A stretch of 64,000 nucleotides of DNA, taken from the NCBI GenBank assembly GCA_029747015.1, contig JAKOGI010000350.1, forward strand, positions 124,001 to 188,000. The letters run 5' to 3'. This DNA comes from Carnegiea gigantea (Eukaryota > Streptophyta > Magnoliopsida > Caryophyllales > Cactaceae). The position numbers and the translations under genes were made by a program. Positions 1-11,011 of this stretch are shown here, piece after piece; the stretch's first letter is position 1, and each line of letters opens with the position of its first letter. The notes beneath the pieces are model-generated. The model ran no database searches. It worked only from the letters and a program-made list of their open reading frames with translations, and was not told where the DNA came from.

Positions 1-805
1 GTTCTGACTGTCACCCAAAGATGCATTAATCACGGTATTATACTTGGAAAAAAACAAGCGCATTTATGCTGAACAAGAAATCGAGTTCTTGGGTCTAGAA
101 ATAAAAGCTGGACAGATTATTCTACAAAAACATATTCTGGAAAAAATAGAAAATTTTTCTTAAAAAATTGAAGATGGGAAGCAATTAGAAAGGTTTCTAG
201 GGTGTCTTACCTATGCTTCTGATTTCATTAAAGATTTAGCTAAATTAAGAAAATCATTACAGCTAAAACTCAAGAAAGATGTTAGCTAGACATGGACTAT
301 TAATGATACAAAGATTGTTCAAAATTTCAAGAAGATGTATAAAAATCTTCCTATCCTTAATTTGCCTAACGAAGAAGATGATTTAATTCTTGAGACAAAT
401 GCCAGCAATGAGCACTGGAGTGCGGTACTCAAAATCAAAGAAGGAGAAAAACTCTGCAAATATTGCAGTGAAAGCTTTAATAAAGCAGAATGCAACTATC
501 CCACGATGGAAAAAGAAATTCTTACAGTCATAAGGGGAATTGAAAAATTCTTAATCTTTTTAGCCCCTAAACCTTTTCTCATTCGAACTGATTGCAAAGG
601 AATACTTGATTTTACGAAAAATAATTTATCAAATATGCAAGCGCAAGGGCGACTCCTGCGTTGGCAATTATGGTTTAACCAGTTTTCCTTCTCTATTGAA
701 CATATACAGGGATCGAAGAACTCTCTGGCAGACAGTCTAACTCGAGAACTCGCCAATGGTGATCACCAAAGCCGACCTCCTGCCAGAAAAGGAGGAAATC
801 CTTAA
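1..805 (+). pseudogene. Endogenous pararetrovirus polymerase remnant (reverse transcriptase end plus RNase H)
   Basis: One frame, running from the window edge to a stop at 803-805, resembles the C-terminal part of a plant pararetrovirus (Caulimoviridae) polymerase: the reverse-transcriptase thumb/connection, then an RNase H domain. The connection region has the usual LGLEIK and FLGCLTYA blocks. The RNase H part has the EKEIL motif and ends in HIQGSKNSLADSLTRE. The frame is broken by stops at 5-7, 161-163 and 287-289; the longest open stretch starts with the ATG at 335. The 5' part of the polymerase lies outside the window. Family placement rests on motif order and on the promoter block that follows; the genus is unresolved. 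A Ty3/Gypsy origin is less likely because no integrase follows. It is an old, non-functional copy. Confidence 0.75.
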
Positions 806-1209
806 TGAAATGCCATTTCTACTAGAACGGGTTACACCTTCTAGTAAAGTCCTTATTGATAACTTGAAATTCCATACAAAAAGTAGATTGCGCTTTGGCT
901 TACTTTCTACTACCTACCTAATAGCTTAAAGATTTTCCCTTCTAGAATTACAAATTAGCTGCCTTCAGTGTCCTTATGATATCCAAGAAAAAATAAGTTC
1001 TCATAAAATTCTTATCAGAAGAAGGAAAGAAATATCTCCTTGAGTTGTTTGAAGAATATGATCTAGAGCATCTTAACCATATTAATAAAGATTTTGATGA
1101 TTATTCAGATAATGATGGTCTGGAAAATATAATTGGAGATGAATGTATGCAGAATCTCAATAATGATCACTAGTCTTGTCATCATTAAAAGTTCTGAAAA
1201 GGCTGCCCC

Positions 1210-1390
1210 CGTGGATTCAAAATGTGGCCGAACCGCGCCGAAACGGCCGCATTGAAAAGCTTTGAAGTTGGGCGAACCGCATTTTCATGCTACGATAGCC
1301 GCGCTATGGAACGCAATTGCCGTATTAGAGCGATTTTGCCGTTCCGCAACCGAAACCGAAATCGCGACCGAAACCGGATTTTGAATCATT
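1210..1390. mobile_element. Mutator-type MITE (181 bp) with 9 bp target duplication
   Basis: Both ends carry GATTCAAAAT in inverted orientation (1214 onward, and ending at 1387). The same 9 bases, GGCTGCCCC, lie directly outside on each side (1201-1209 and 1391-1399). A 9 bp duplication is the mark of Mutator-like transposases. The interior is GC-rich and full of CCGAAACCG-like words, unlike its surroundings, and encodes nothing. It interrupts the pararetrovirus remnant and is therefore younger than it. Confidence 0.75.
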
Positions 1391-1506
1391 GGCTGCCCCA
1401 TTATTGTACTATTTTGACAAGTATCCGGTCTGTAAAATAAAGTGTGTACTGTAGCCATGTGAAAAACCTGTAGCCATTAGGACATCCTATGCACCCTCAT
1501 CCCCTC

Positions 1507-1514
1507 TATAAATA
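1507..1514 (+). promoter_or_regulatory. TATA box of the pararetroviral promoter remnant
   Basis: TATAAATA within a CCTCTATAAATAGAGAGG context, about 160 bp before an AATAAA. That is the order expected for the terminally redundant transcript of plant pararetroviruses. Activity is not implied. Confidence 0.55.
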
Positions 1515-1672
1515 GAGAGGTCGAGAGCTGAGAAGGGACAGGGTCATTTGAGCATTCTTGAGCAAATGAGAAGTTGGGTTTCTCCATTTTTCTATAAACA
1601 AGCATCTCTAATGATCTTAGCTCAAGTCCCTCTTCAAGCTTTCCATTGTAATATTTCTACTTTCAAGCTTTT

Positions 1673-1678
1673 AATAAA
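1673..1678 (+). terminator. Poly(A) signal of the pararetroviral remnant
   Basis: AATAAA in an AT- and CT-rich stretch, 159 bp after the end of the TATA box. In Caulimoviridae a poly(A) signal lies a short way downstream of the transcription start and is bypassed on first passage. Assigned from spacing and motif only. Confidence 0.5.
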
Positions 1679-2424
1679 AGAAGTTTCCCAATAGGGAACG
1701 CTATCCAATTGAACCTTATGTCTTAAATATTATAAGTTCTTGATTAAAGTTCCACTATCCTTGAAAAAGATTAAAAACTTGATTAGTGACTACGATTTGA
1801 GGTAGGAAACGAAACAAATCTATGCTGTGCCTGATCTAAGGAAGGTGAGGTTGAGATTAGCAATCTCTATAAACCAGAAGCTAGAGGATCGCCATTGTCC
1901 AGCGCCAACCACGTTCAGGTAACGGTCGAAACTCTTAAATTAAGTTTTAATTATTTTGCTAAGTATGGTGGGCCTATAACCACGGAAATTATAATATATA
2001 AGATATAAGAAGTAGATTGTGATAACTAGTACCAGTAAAGTCATTATAAGAAGTTAAATCAGTTAAAACAAGCATATTTCCTGAAAAAACCCCTAAATAT
2101 AGCCTATTTACACGTTTTTCCTATTCCAGGGACTATTCTGCAAATTCTAAAAAGTTCAGGGACTAAGTTGTAAAGGAAAACTTCGACCAGTAACTATTTC
2201 AAAAAATATCGTCCCCTATTAATAGTTTACCCAAAATAATAGGCACTTTGGAATACATTATAAAAACGTTGACCCCTAATAATTATTTCCGGAGAATTAA
2301 GGTACCCCAGAGTCACAAATTGCTTTGTGGGCATGTTGAACACTTGAATACATCATTATCACCTAAAAGGGAAAAGCATGTGGGAAAGGTAAAACCTAAT
2401 AGTGCGCAGTATTAGAAGAAATCA

Positions 2425-2900
2425 GTGAAGATGAAAGAAAAAATGAAAGCTGGGTTTGACATGCAAGCACATATATGGAAGGAAGATCAGAAGGCGGGAA
2501 AACGTGAGGGAATACTCTCCTATATCCAATCTAATCAATCTAGGGTTCTTTGCAAGCTTGACATGGAAAAGGCTTATGAGCATATTTCTTGGGTTTTTCT
2601 TGTGCTTCTCTTGAAAAAATGGGCTTTCCTAGCAAGTGGAGGGGATGGATTTTCCTTTGTACATCTACCGTTCACTTCTTTGTGCTAATGATGAAGCAAC
2701 TGAATTTTTCTCCAGCTCAAGTGGGCTTCATCAAGATGACCCATTATCTCCCCTTCTTTCTATTTTGGTGATGAAGAACCTAGCTATTGAAGTAGGCCTG
2801 TTAGAAGATTTTCTGATCTCTAACTCCGAGTCTCTGACTATGTTGGTCGTGAACACATCAAGCAGCGAATGCATCTTAACAAGTATTCAATACATCTAGT
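2425..2900 (+). pseudogene. LINE (L1-like) reverse transcriptase fragment
   Basis: Translation of 2425-2688 gives SRVLCKLDMEKAYEHISW, the conserved finger/palm entry of plant L1-type reverse transcriptases. The reading then shifts frame: the match continues as EKMGFPSKWRGWI in the frame of 2589-2771 and as GLHQDDPLSPLLSILVM in the frame of 2636-2899. At least two frameshifts fall within 150 bp. The catalytic YADD block, endonuclease and 3' end are not seen. It is a decayed, truncated insertion. What follows (2900-3180) has a short open frame (2990-3175) that I do not recognise. Confidence 0.65.
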
Positions 2901-3179
2901 TACACATAGATGCTTATGCTCATAGAATAAGGCAAGAACATCATTATAAAGCAAAGGCAAGTCTTCAGACCCAACAGGAAGGCCTAATTATGGAATTAGA
3001 AAGGTCTTTTATGCGAAAGAAAAACCTTAACTCACTATTTAGGAAGGATCTCAACTTTCAAGGTCTCTATGTTTCGAAAGGAGAATGGCTTAACCGCTTC
3101 TACCTCATTCCCTACCAACCATTGAGTGCATCTGCTCACTCCATTATGGGATCCGAGGAGCAAATTGTACTTTAGGGGC

Positions 3180-3543
3180 AAAGATGAGCTTCCAGTTAAG
3201 GCTTTTCCAATCATTTGAATTCAAATCATGTGTTCTTTAAACTTTCAATTGAAATCACCAAGGCTTATAAGCGAAACAACTTTGAATGAGCTATCACTTA
3301 ACTCATTCATGAGAATACAAGTTATTTGGCTTATACTCTCAGCAATTCGTTCATTCACTCGGTTAATGAGCTCACTCAAGCCGCACCTAACTAGGTAAAC
3401 GGCTAGCATTCACATAAAAATCACATTTGCACACCAAAGCATGCTTATATCTCATCATCGTGAACACATTCCTAGATGACTAAATGAAATGCAAGACTCA
3501 GGTCGCGGCCTGTGGTCGCAGGACCTTACTTTGATACCATCAA
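3180..3543 (-). mobile_element. Leader and primer-binding-site remnant of a minus-strand LTR retrotransposon
   Basis: On the minus strand, TGGTATCAAA (3539-3530) lies four bases after the end of an LTR-like sequence that finishes in GTTACA. It resembles the initiator-tRNA-Met primer site TGGTATCAGAGC used by many plant LTR elements. No gag or pol frame was found beyond it, so the internal part is deleted or unrecognisable. Confidence 0.4.
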
Positions 3544-5880
3544 TGTAACACCCCCAGCTCCTAGGGCGGGGGGCGTTACGTTTTCTTAGCTTTCTACCAA
3601 AATTTCTGGGATGAGACGGACAGAGTTTTTCCCAAAAGCTGACTGTTTCTATGCTAAAGGCCTTACAATAAACCCCTGTAATCAACGGAAGCATACAACA
3701 TTTTAAAATAAGCTCAACGGCTACGCATCGGAGTTCATGACTCAATGAGCAATTCGCTCGAAGTACTCAAATAATACAGTTCATTAATAAAGAAGAAATT
3801 AAAGATACAACTCAACGGTTTACACAACCGGACTAATGGGGTTTACATCCCAAAACATAACTAACTTTGACCAAGAAGACATCTAACTAATTAGATGGTT
3901 GGCTCATACGACCATACAGAGCGACCTTTATACCATATGCATTACATGAACTAGAATACTTGGTTTACATACATTTACAAACTAAGAATACATTCTATAA
4001 CATCATCAAGCAGTGAGACTACTTCACTATGGGCACACTTGACTCCCTTTAAGCAAGAGTAACTTCCATTTCGGTATAGCTGACTCAACTTCTTCCTGCC
4101 ACAGAGAAAACCTAAGGAAAAGGGAGAAAGAGTAGTGAGATGAGCAACCACACGCTCAGTGAGTGTCCCCCGACCCCCTTAAAACCAAAGCCGTTACAGG
4201 CAATATATCTTTAATAGTCACATATCACGTATTCATACTTTACTATCATATTAGGCATTCATAAAACCCTTTTAGAGGGATCACTAATCATAACCTTCAT
4301 TTTAACCATTTAAACACATTTCTAGGTCCCTGACTAAGTTCCTTCACTAACAAGTAGTCAAACACATAAGCAAGCAACAAGGCTAAGCACAGAACTTTCT
4401 TTTATATACATGTGAGTTGTGCCTTGCCTACCCAATGCACTTGCACGAGATGCTTAAACACAGGAAGTAGAAATTATGCATGGAGCTTTCTTTCACAGAA
4501 CATGCACATTCAATCTCACATGCTCGATGCATTATAAGAGCATGGCCACATATTACTTGAAATCGCATCCAACTATGCTTAGAAACGTTTTTCGTTAGGC
4601 ATTCATGGAAATTTTCCTTTCTTTCATTGAAAACACTTTACTTAGCCTTGTAGGGCTCATAAAAACTCTTTTCTTAGCAATCTTGAGGCTCATAAAGCTC
4701 TTTTCTTAGCCTCTTTGAGGCTTTTATTCTTCAAATGAATCTCTTTCGTATTGGTCCTATAATGAACCTTAAAAACTTTTTTTTTTTAAAATACTTAAAA
4801 AGGCGATATGCCAGCTGCTTTTCTTATTCATTAGGAAAATACCCTTGGCATAAGATCACCGTTTATTAAAAGAAACATACATAATGATTTGATCACATAA
4901 ATAAGGAGACTAAACTCTTAGAGGTACTTTGTTACTGCGATCCTGAGCCGGCCAAACTCGAGCGGTAACATACACCTATCCGGATAGACATCATACTATG
5001 CTAAGACATAACTTACACACTGGGACTTCAGGCGAGATTCAAACCACCATCCCTGAGTCATCTTAACATAGCTTATGTTATGCCAGGCAAGATAATAAGC
5101 CACCGTCCTTGGCGCTTAGATTTAACCTTAAAGTTTCTAGAGTAGCTTCTCAACGTATATGTAAACATAAACATAATTACTTACACATATGCATACTTGT
5201 GCTTATTCATATATATGCTTATCTAGCAAAATAGCCCATAACCCTACCATTGGTTATGGTTCTTTCATTTTCAACTTGGAAACCCTTTTAAAATCGTAAT
5301 GAATTTGCTAACTCGCAATTCAAAACTCATTCGAAACTTAAAGTACTTAGCTAGCATATAAGTCAAACTAAGTTTCGCAATAAAACTCCTTCAGTTGTCC
5401 TTTTTCACTTCGTTTCAATCCTTTTTGAACTCAAAGGAGGAGACATAAACAAACCAAAGCCTTAAAACATTTTCCAACTCACTTTTAGTTCGCTTTTAAA
5501 CTTCCTAAACCTATCGACTATTTAGTTGGGTCAGTTACTGATTAGTTCAACGATTTAGGATCATTCTAGGCTGCAAACGTCTTACAAACCAACAGGCAAT
5601 TGGTGAACCTTCAGAAGCATTCAAAATGGTGAAAACATGCTTTTAACAACCTTTTTAGAGATTACTAAGTTCGCAAATCATTCACATAGCATTGTTTAAC
5701 AATATCAAGATGGAAGGGTTTCACACATGGGACATTCATAACACTTCATAATCCAAGTTAGCAGAATAAGCCACATATGGCAACGCAATCCATGCGATTG
5801 CGGTAAATCACAACCCAGGCTCCCTCCTCACATAACAACCGACCATAGGAAACCTCGAACCACTCATAGTTCTACCTCAC
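3544..5880 (-). mobile_element. Probable Gypsy (chromovirus-like) long LTR remnant
   Basis: Starts on the plus strand with TGTAACACCCCC, next to the primer-site remnant. It continues as about 2.3 kb without long coding frames. It contains a phrase around 4130-4180 (AGATGAGCAACCACACGC, then TCAGTGAGTG) and spaced pseudo-tandem blocks about cells of 'clearing' words near 4930-5120, which I associate with long LTRs of plant Gypsy elements. The right boundary was not found: no TG...CA pair or target duplication could be fixed. The open frame at 3455-3745 spans the junction and is not a gene. Family assignment is inference. Confidence 0.4.
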
Positions 5881-5901
5881 AAAGATGTTAGTATTAATTT
5901 A

Positions 5902-5995
5902 TTAATTAATTTTTCCTTCTTAATTTAGCTTAATTGGTAATTAGTGACATCACTAATCACCAATTAAGCTAAATTAAGAAGGAAAAATAAATTAA
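5902..5995. repeat. Near-perfect inverted repeat (45 bp stem, 4 base loop)
   Basis: Left arm 5902-5946 and right arm 5951-5995 pair base by base with only two mismatches, around the loop ACAT (5947-5950). Each arm contains TTAATTTAGCTTAATTGG or its complement. There is no obvious TIR element around it and no coding frame. It could be the core of a fold-back element or an inverted duplication made during repair. If transcribed it would form a long double-stranded stem. Confidence 0.85.
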
Positions 5996-6417
5996 CAAAT
6001 AAATTAAACAACGAGAAGAAGAGGACAGTAAACAAGTGGCACTAATTAACAAAAGTGAAGTAGAACTACACTTGGTTACTTGCTAGTTGTAATTTCCAAA
6101 AATTACACCCTTGCTTAACTTTGTCTTTTAATTTAATCACTAGTTACCAAAACCAATGAGTTGACAGAAGCTATACATGCCCAGACTATAATTTTAAAAA
6201 ACTGAATTAACACTACTAAAAATAAGTTAATAAATAGATAAACAGACAAAAGCAAAGGCAATGAAACCAGGTGACGAATAATGCACTGTGTCAGGGAAAA
6301 ATTAAAGAAAGGAGTTGGAGGGTTCTGAACGGAACAAATTAAAAAAAAAAAAAACAAAAAATCTGAAGGAGATCACATTTTAATAATAGCTAAAATAACA
6401 AAGTTATTTAACGGCAA

Positions 6418-7488
6418 TAAACCTATCAATTCCGACAGATAAGTTAAATACGAATCGGAAGTACTTGAATTTGGATAAAATATGGATCGGGTGTAACTTA
6501 GGCTCAGGTAAAATACGGACAGTCGTGTTTCGATTATACGGATTTCAAGTCGACCCAATAGGTATAGAGCGCCTTTTTTGTAGGCTATTTCTTTTTTGTC
6601 AAAATTAAAACCACTGCATGTTTAAAACTTAAAATTTTCGTAGTCATGTATGTGGCAAAGAGTCGCGCTCAGTGAGTCGACCTGTGGATTAAAATGACAT
6701 GAATAATGAGCCGAATTATTTATGCATCATCCCATTTAAAGCATATTAGCGAGTTAGACGGTTCGACCTGCTAATAAGCCATTTAATAATTCGATATTTT
6801 TGTTAACTAAATTACCATTACCTAATTATGTATACTTTATTAGTGTATCCATCATAACACGAACATGAGTTGGATCATCGTCCAATATCATAGTTTGAAA
6901 CCAATTAGAAGAGAAAACAAATGAAAGAATATTCAAGAAACACAAGATATTACAATTATCTTTTATTATACTCTCAAAATGTTGGATTATCACAGTGTAA
7001 CATTGTTAAATATAATAAGACGTATTCATTTCACTAAAAATATAATGGTATGGTTTGCATGTTTTAAATATTTTCCTTATTTTAAATTGATTTTTCTAAC
7101 ACTAGATAGTTATTTACACCATGTCACACCATTTTTTGAAGTCTTCCCATTAATAAGTTGTGTATGACGTTATTGTATGAGAATGAAGTTGGGAAAGAAA
7201 GGGTACTATTATTTAATTTATGAAGGGATACGATAATTATATAATGTGTCTTTAAACGAGCCGATATAATGAATAACAATTGTTGTTAAAGGGAAAAATT
7301 TTAAAGAAAAATAAAAAATAAAGATATACTATTCAGGTCGAGCGGGCGAGTTTAAACTCGGGTCAAGTTTGACCCGCTAATTTGCTGATTTTGCGGGTTC
7401 AGTTAATTTCACGTTTGGATTGAAAAATTGTATTCAAAATCTAAAATTTTCGGACGAGTTCAAGTCAGATTGATTTTTGCTAGGTCTA
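6418..7488 (-). mobile_element. Non-autonomous hAT-like element, copy A (1071 bp)
   Basis: Read on the minus strand, it opens with TAGACCTAGCAAAAATCAAT and closes with ATTGATAGGTTTA, so the ends are imperfect inverted repeats. The flanks AACGGCAA (6410-6417) and AATGGTAA (7489-7496) agree at six of eight positions, both differences being C/T, as expected of an old 8 bp hAT duplication. The interior is rich in CGGGT/ACCCG words and has no transposase. It is homologous along its length to copy B (36165-38477), in opposite orientation. Short open frames at 6133-6558 and 6979-7167 look non-coding. Confidence 0.65.
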
Positions 7489-8655
7489 AATGGTAACCAT
7501 GTGAACCAACTAAAAGTCAAAGACTAAGGCACGTAAGGCAAAAATTGCAAACGGTTCAGACTAAAGGAACAAAATGAAGGAAGGTGAGAAGCGGAGGGTG
7601 GGGGTGGGGGGACGAAGCAAATAGTTGAATTAAATTAAATTAAAAACAAAATTAAGAAGAGCTCGACAGTTGACACCATGAAACTCGAACAGAGCAACAA
7701 TACCCAAAAAAGGGCACGAAACTGGAAAAATAGAGATCACAAACGACTAAAAACGAGTTGAAAGCTAGATTAACAATGAACTACAGCTACTGAACTCATC
7801 CTATACCTCCCATTCCACCCCTTTTATACATAAATTTACAACTCTAATCGACTTACTTAACTCTCTCAAAATCTGAAAATCTAAACGTGCCCTTGATACT
7901 CGCTGCACACAATTTTAGATTCGAATTTGACTCAATTTGGGCTCTTCTCATCTTCACTTGAACGGTTATATTTAGGACAAATTCAGGAGCTATGACGGGG
8001 TCCTGTCTTCTTGAGAGATTTGCTCCAAAAACGATTTGGGTAGTTAAAGTTTCAGCTAAGTTAAGATTTGCTTAGGTGTTATTTACTTAAATTTTTCATT
8101 ATTTTTACTTATCCTATTCAACTAAGTTTGGTATGTTTTTGCTTGCAATTTTTTAGCTGAGATTACTATTAATGACAATAAAGTTTCAGCTCATATAATT
8201 ACTTTATTTTTTTGTAATTTTAATTATTTAAACTGAACATTGGTTTAAATAGTTGGGATGATCATAATATTTTAAAATGACAAGCCTTGAGATTTAGTTC
8301 GATGAGCATAGAGTATACGTTAGTAAGCTACATAGCATATGTTAGTGAACAACACAATACTGTATGTATGTACCATGAGTAGGCGTCAGTAAGTAGGGAA
8401 TTACTTATCAAAAGATATGGTACAACACACACCAAACCATAGCCCAACAAAAAACAAATATCTTTTCAAGAAGATATAGCATTAGTATACTAATTAGAAC
8501 TCAACAAAAAATAATTATATAATTTACTGAAAGTACTAAATTTGACTTCCCCAAAAGACATATCATGATAGTTTAGAAGATTATGTAAAATACTGTTCAC
8601 TAAACAAAGAGTACTATAGTTCACCAAAAGATAGTGTGCAACCCATTATGCCATA
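7489..8655. other. AT-rich intergenic DNA
   Basis: No supported gene. A G-rich run lies near 7590-7610. From about 8280 onward the words GTTAGTGA, CACTAAA and ATATGCTATA begin to recur, which may be the degraded edge of the tandem array that follows. Confidence 0.5.
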
Positions 8656-10060
8656 CTAGAAGTTCGCTCATTGAAGCCGTTTATAAGCTCACGACATGAA
8701 AATATAATTGCTCTCTATTTTTTTGAAATTATAGTTTGTGATAATGTATTGCTGATTAAACATATGCTATAGTGCAGCAAAAGATAGCATACAATTTATT
8801 AAACATATGCCATAGCTTATCAAACATATACTACAACTCAGTGTCACCAAAAAAAAAAAAAAAAAAGCTACAACTCAGTAAAATCTTTTAAATTATATTA
8901 TAGCTAGGAAAACATATACTCTAGCTCACTTAGGGGTGGTAATGAGATGGGTATGGGGCGGATTTCGTCATACCCTCACCGATAGTCATTTTTTAAATTA
9001 ATACTCATACTCATACCCATATTCATCGGGTACGGAGCGAATTTTATTTGGGTACATATAAAACAAAATGAATTAAACTCATTTTATACAAATATTCAAC
9101 ATCAAATAGTCAATATGCCATATGAACATCAAGCTTCCGACAAAATATCATATCCACCAAATACAACTTCCAAATTCAAGCAAAAAATTAGCATTCGATA
9201 GTTATAGTTTTTAACAAAATGTCCCATCAGAGTCTTGAATATAATGCAACTCAAAGTAACTAGCAAAATATATAAATCCAAACAACAAGCAGAACTTTGA
9301 ATAAATAGATATGAGTTTTATATGGGGAGGATATAGGATGTATATAGGCAAGGTATTGATAAAATGGGTATGATGTGTGTATGGGGCGGGTGAAAGCTAT
9401 ACCCATACCCGTTTTAGCAATACCCGTCCCGTACAGGTTTTTTTCTGACTGTCAATACTTATACTCATACGCATTACGTTGGGACGAGTTTTGCGGGTTT
9501 TAAATGGGTTCGGGTTTTTTTGCCTGCCCTAAGCTCCCTAAACAAATATGAATACTAGAAGTTTACTTACTAAAACTCTTTATGTACTGACAGCATGGAT
9601 AGTAAAGTTTATTTGCTCTGTAATTTTTTGTTAAATTATATTTTGTGGCAAATTATTTCTTATTAAACATATACTATAGCTTAGAAAAAGTTATAATACA
9701 ACTCACTAAATATATATAACAATTCACTAAACATATACTACAACTCACCAAATTCTTTTATATTCTTTTATAGTACACTACAGCTCACTAAAATCAGACT
9801 ATAACTCACAGAACGAATATCATACCAGAAATCTGTTCACCAGAACTGTCTATGTGCTTACTAAAAATGTGCATAGTGTTGTTTGCTCATTATTTTTTCT
9901 AATGGAAAAGGTTTGAGTATGTAAAATTTTAGCGAAGTGTAATCTTGTTATAAATCTTTGACCATGATCTAAACAAATCAAATGATTAATATGAAAAAAA
10001 GAAAGAACTAAATTCTTTTATGTTCTTTCAATAATAATAACTTAGTGAGTCAAATCTGGG
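8656..10060. repeat. Degenerate tandem repeat, unit about 285 bp, at least three copies
   Basis: Similar blocks start with ACTAGAAGTT or CCAGAAATCT at 8656, 9552 and about 9830. They pass through TTTATGTACTGAC-like, TTTGCTCTGTAA-like and ATTAAACATATACTATAG-like words in the same order. After removing the 609 bp hAT insertion with its target duplication, the first interval is about 287 bp; the second is about 278 bp. Within each unit, AACATATACTACAACTCA-like phrases recur. Divergence is high, so the array is old. No coding function. Confidence 0.55.
8931..9531. mobile_element. Non-autonomous hAT element (601 bp) with 8 bp target duplication
   Basis: The left end is TAGGGGTGGTAATG and the inverted right end TAGGGCAGGCAAAA. 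The flanks AGCTCACT (8923-8930) and AGCTCCCT (9532-9539) match at seven of eight bases. Subterminal regions carry GGGTATGGGGCGG and its complement (ATACCCGTCCCG), giving inverted pairing beyond the TIRs. No transposase frame. It interrupts the tandem array, so it inserted after the array formed. Confidence 0.8.
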
Positions 10061-11011
10061 TGCACAATTGTAAGTGTTAGTAAGTTATAGAATATTTTTA
10101 GTGAGCTAAATTTAAATAAACCATGGTATATTTTAATGAGCCATATAGTACTTTAGTAAGTAGAAACCTAATTGTACAGATATTACTATAAATTTGATTG
10201 CATGATATAACAACTGCTCATATAACTGCTCATCTCCACCTATTACTTGACGATTTCAAGGACATTTCTGCTTGAAAACTTGTTGATGGCAGCAGAATGA
10301 TGCCAAAATCCTCTTCGTTTCTTAAAATTTGTATTGGTTACTTGTGCTCATTGAGATATCCTTTAATAGACTTTGATTCTTCCTCCATAGGTTCAAATCG
10401 TTATATATGCCTTGTCTAAACTCATTCCTACATCTACTTTGAAACTGTCTTTTATATATTTTCCAAGAATTCTTGAAAATCCGTCTCTTCATAATCATAT
10501 ATATTTGCAAGGTTAAAATTACCTTTTTCCAAATATTTTCATACCCGTAAGAGTGAGACTCACATTAAAAATTATTATTTTTTTAATTTTTTGTGCTAAC
10601 TTAATTATTTTTATTTTTTTAAGGAATATGAAGCACCCACTAACTTTTATTTGATCCCCTTCCCCCCTCAAAAAAAAAAAACCCCCTTTTGTCTGATTAT
10701 CTCCGGCCAGCCACAAAAAGAAAGGGAGAAAAAAAATAAAAATCGTACTATTAATAATCCAACTCCATTTTCCACGTGTTTTAAAATTCTGGTGTAAAGT
10801 TTGACTGTGGAATACTAATCACCCATTTAATCTCTTCCCAAGTAATGATTTTATAGTCACAATACAACAACTAATAAAAATAAAGCTCATTAAAAACCAG
10901 TTCTTTTCGACACACTAATTTAAATTTATATGGTCTTTGATTTATCCGATTGAAATCTCCTCGTCATTTTTGTGATTTGGTGAGCGAAGAAGTAGGAGAG
11001 AGAAAGCAACA
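9540..11011. other. Array tail and upstream region of the acyl-CoA oxidase gene
   Basis: After the tandem units the sequence is AT-rich without a gene. Homopolymer runs lie at 10590-10620 and 10665-10690. The 90 bp before the ATG at 11012 end in GAAAGCAACA and look like a 5' UTR; I could not single out a clear TATA box. The short minus-strand frames at 10322-10716 show no domain. Confidence 0.5.

Larger units (their letters stand above)
806..1960 (+). mobile_element. Endogenous pararetrovirus, region after polymerase, intergenic region and leader remnant
   Basis: After the RNase H stop there is about 400 bp with no long frame, probably decayed 3' coding sequence. Then comes a block laid out like a pararetrovirus intergenic region: TATA box at 1507-1514, transcribed leader, and AATAAA at 1673-1678. 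A MITE sits at 1210-1390. The 3' boundary is uncertain; by about 2000 the sequence is plain AT-rich DNA. I saw no TGGTATCAGAGC-type primer site here, so the leader is probably incomplete. Confidence 0.5.

Noticed and set aside
1222..1440. Open frame of 72 codons, arginine-rich
   Set aside because: It lies almost wholly within the Mutator MITE and reads its CCGAAACCG repeats.
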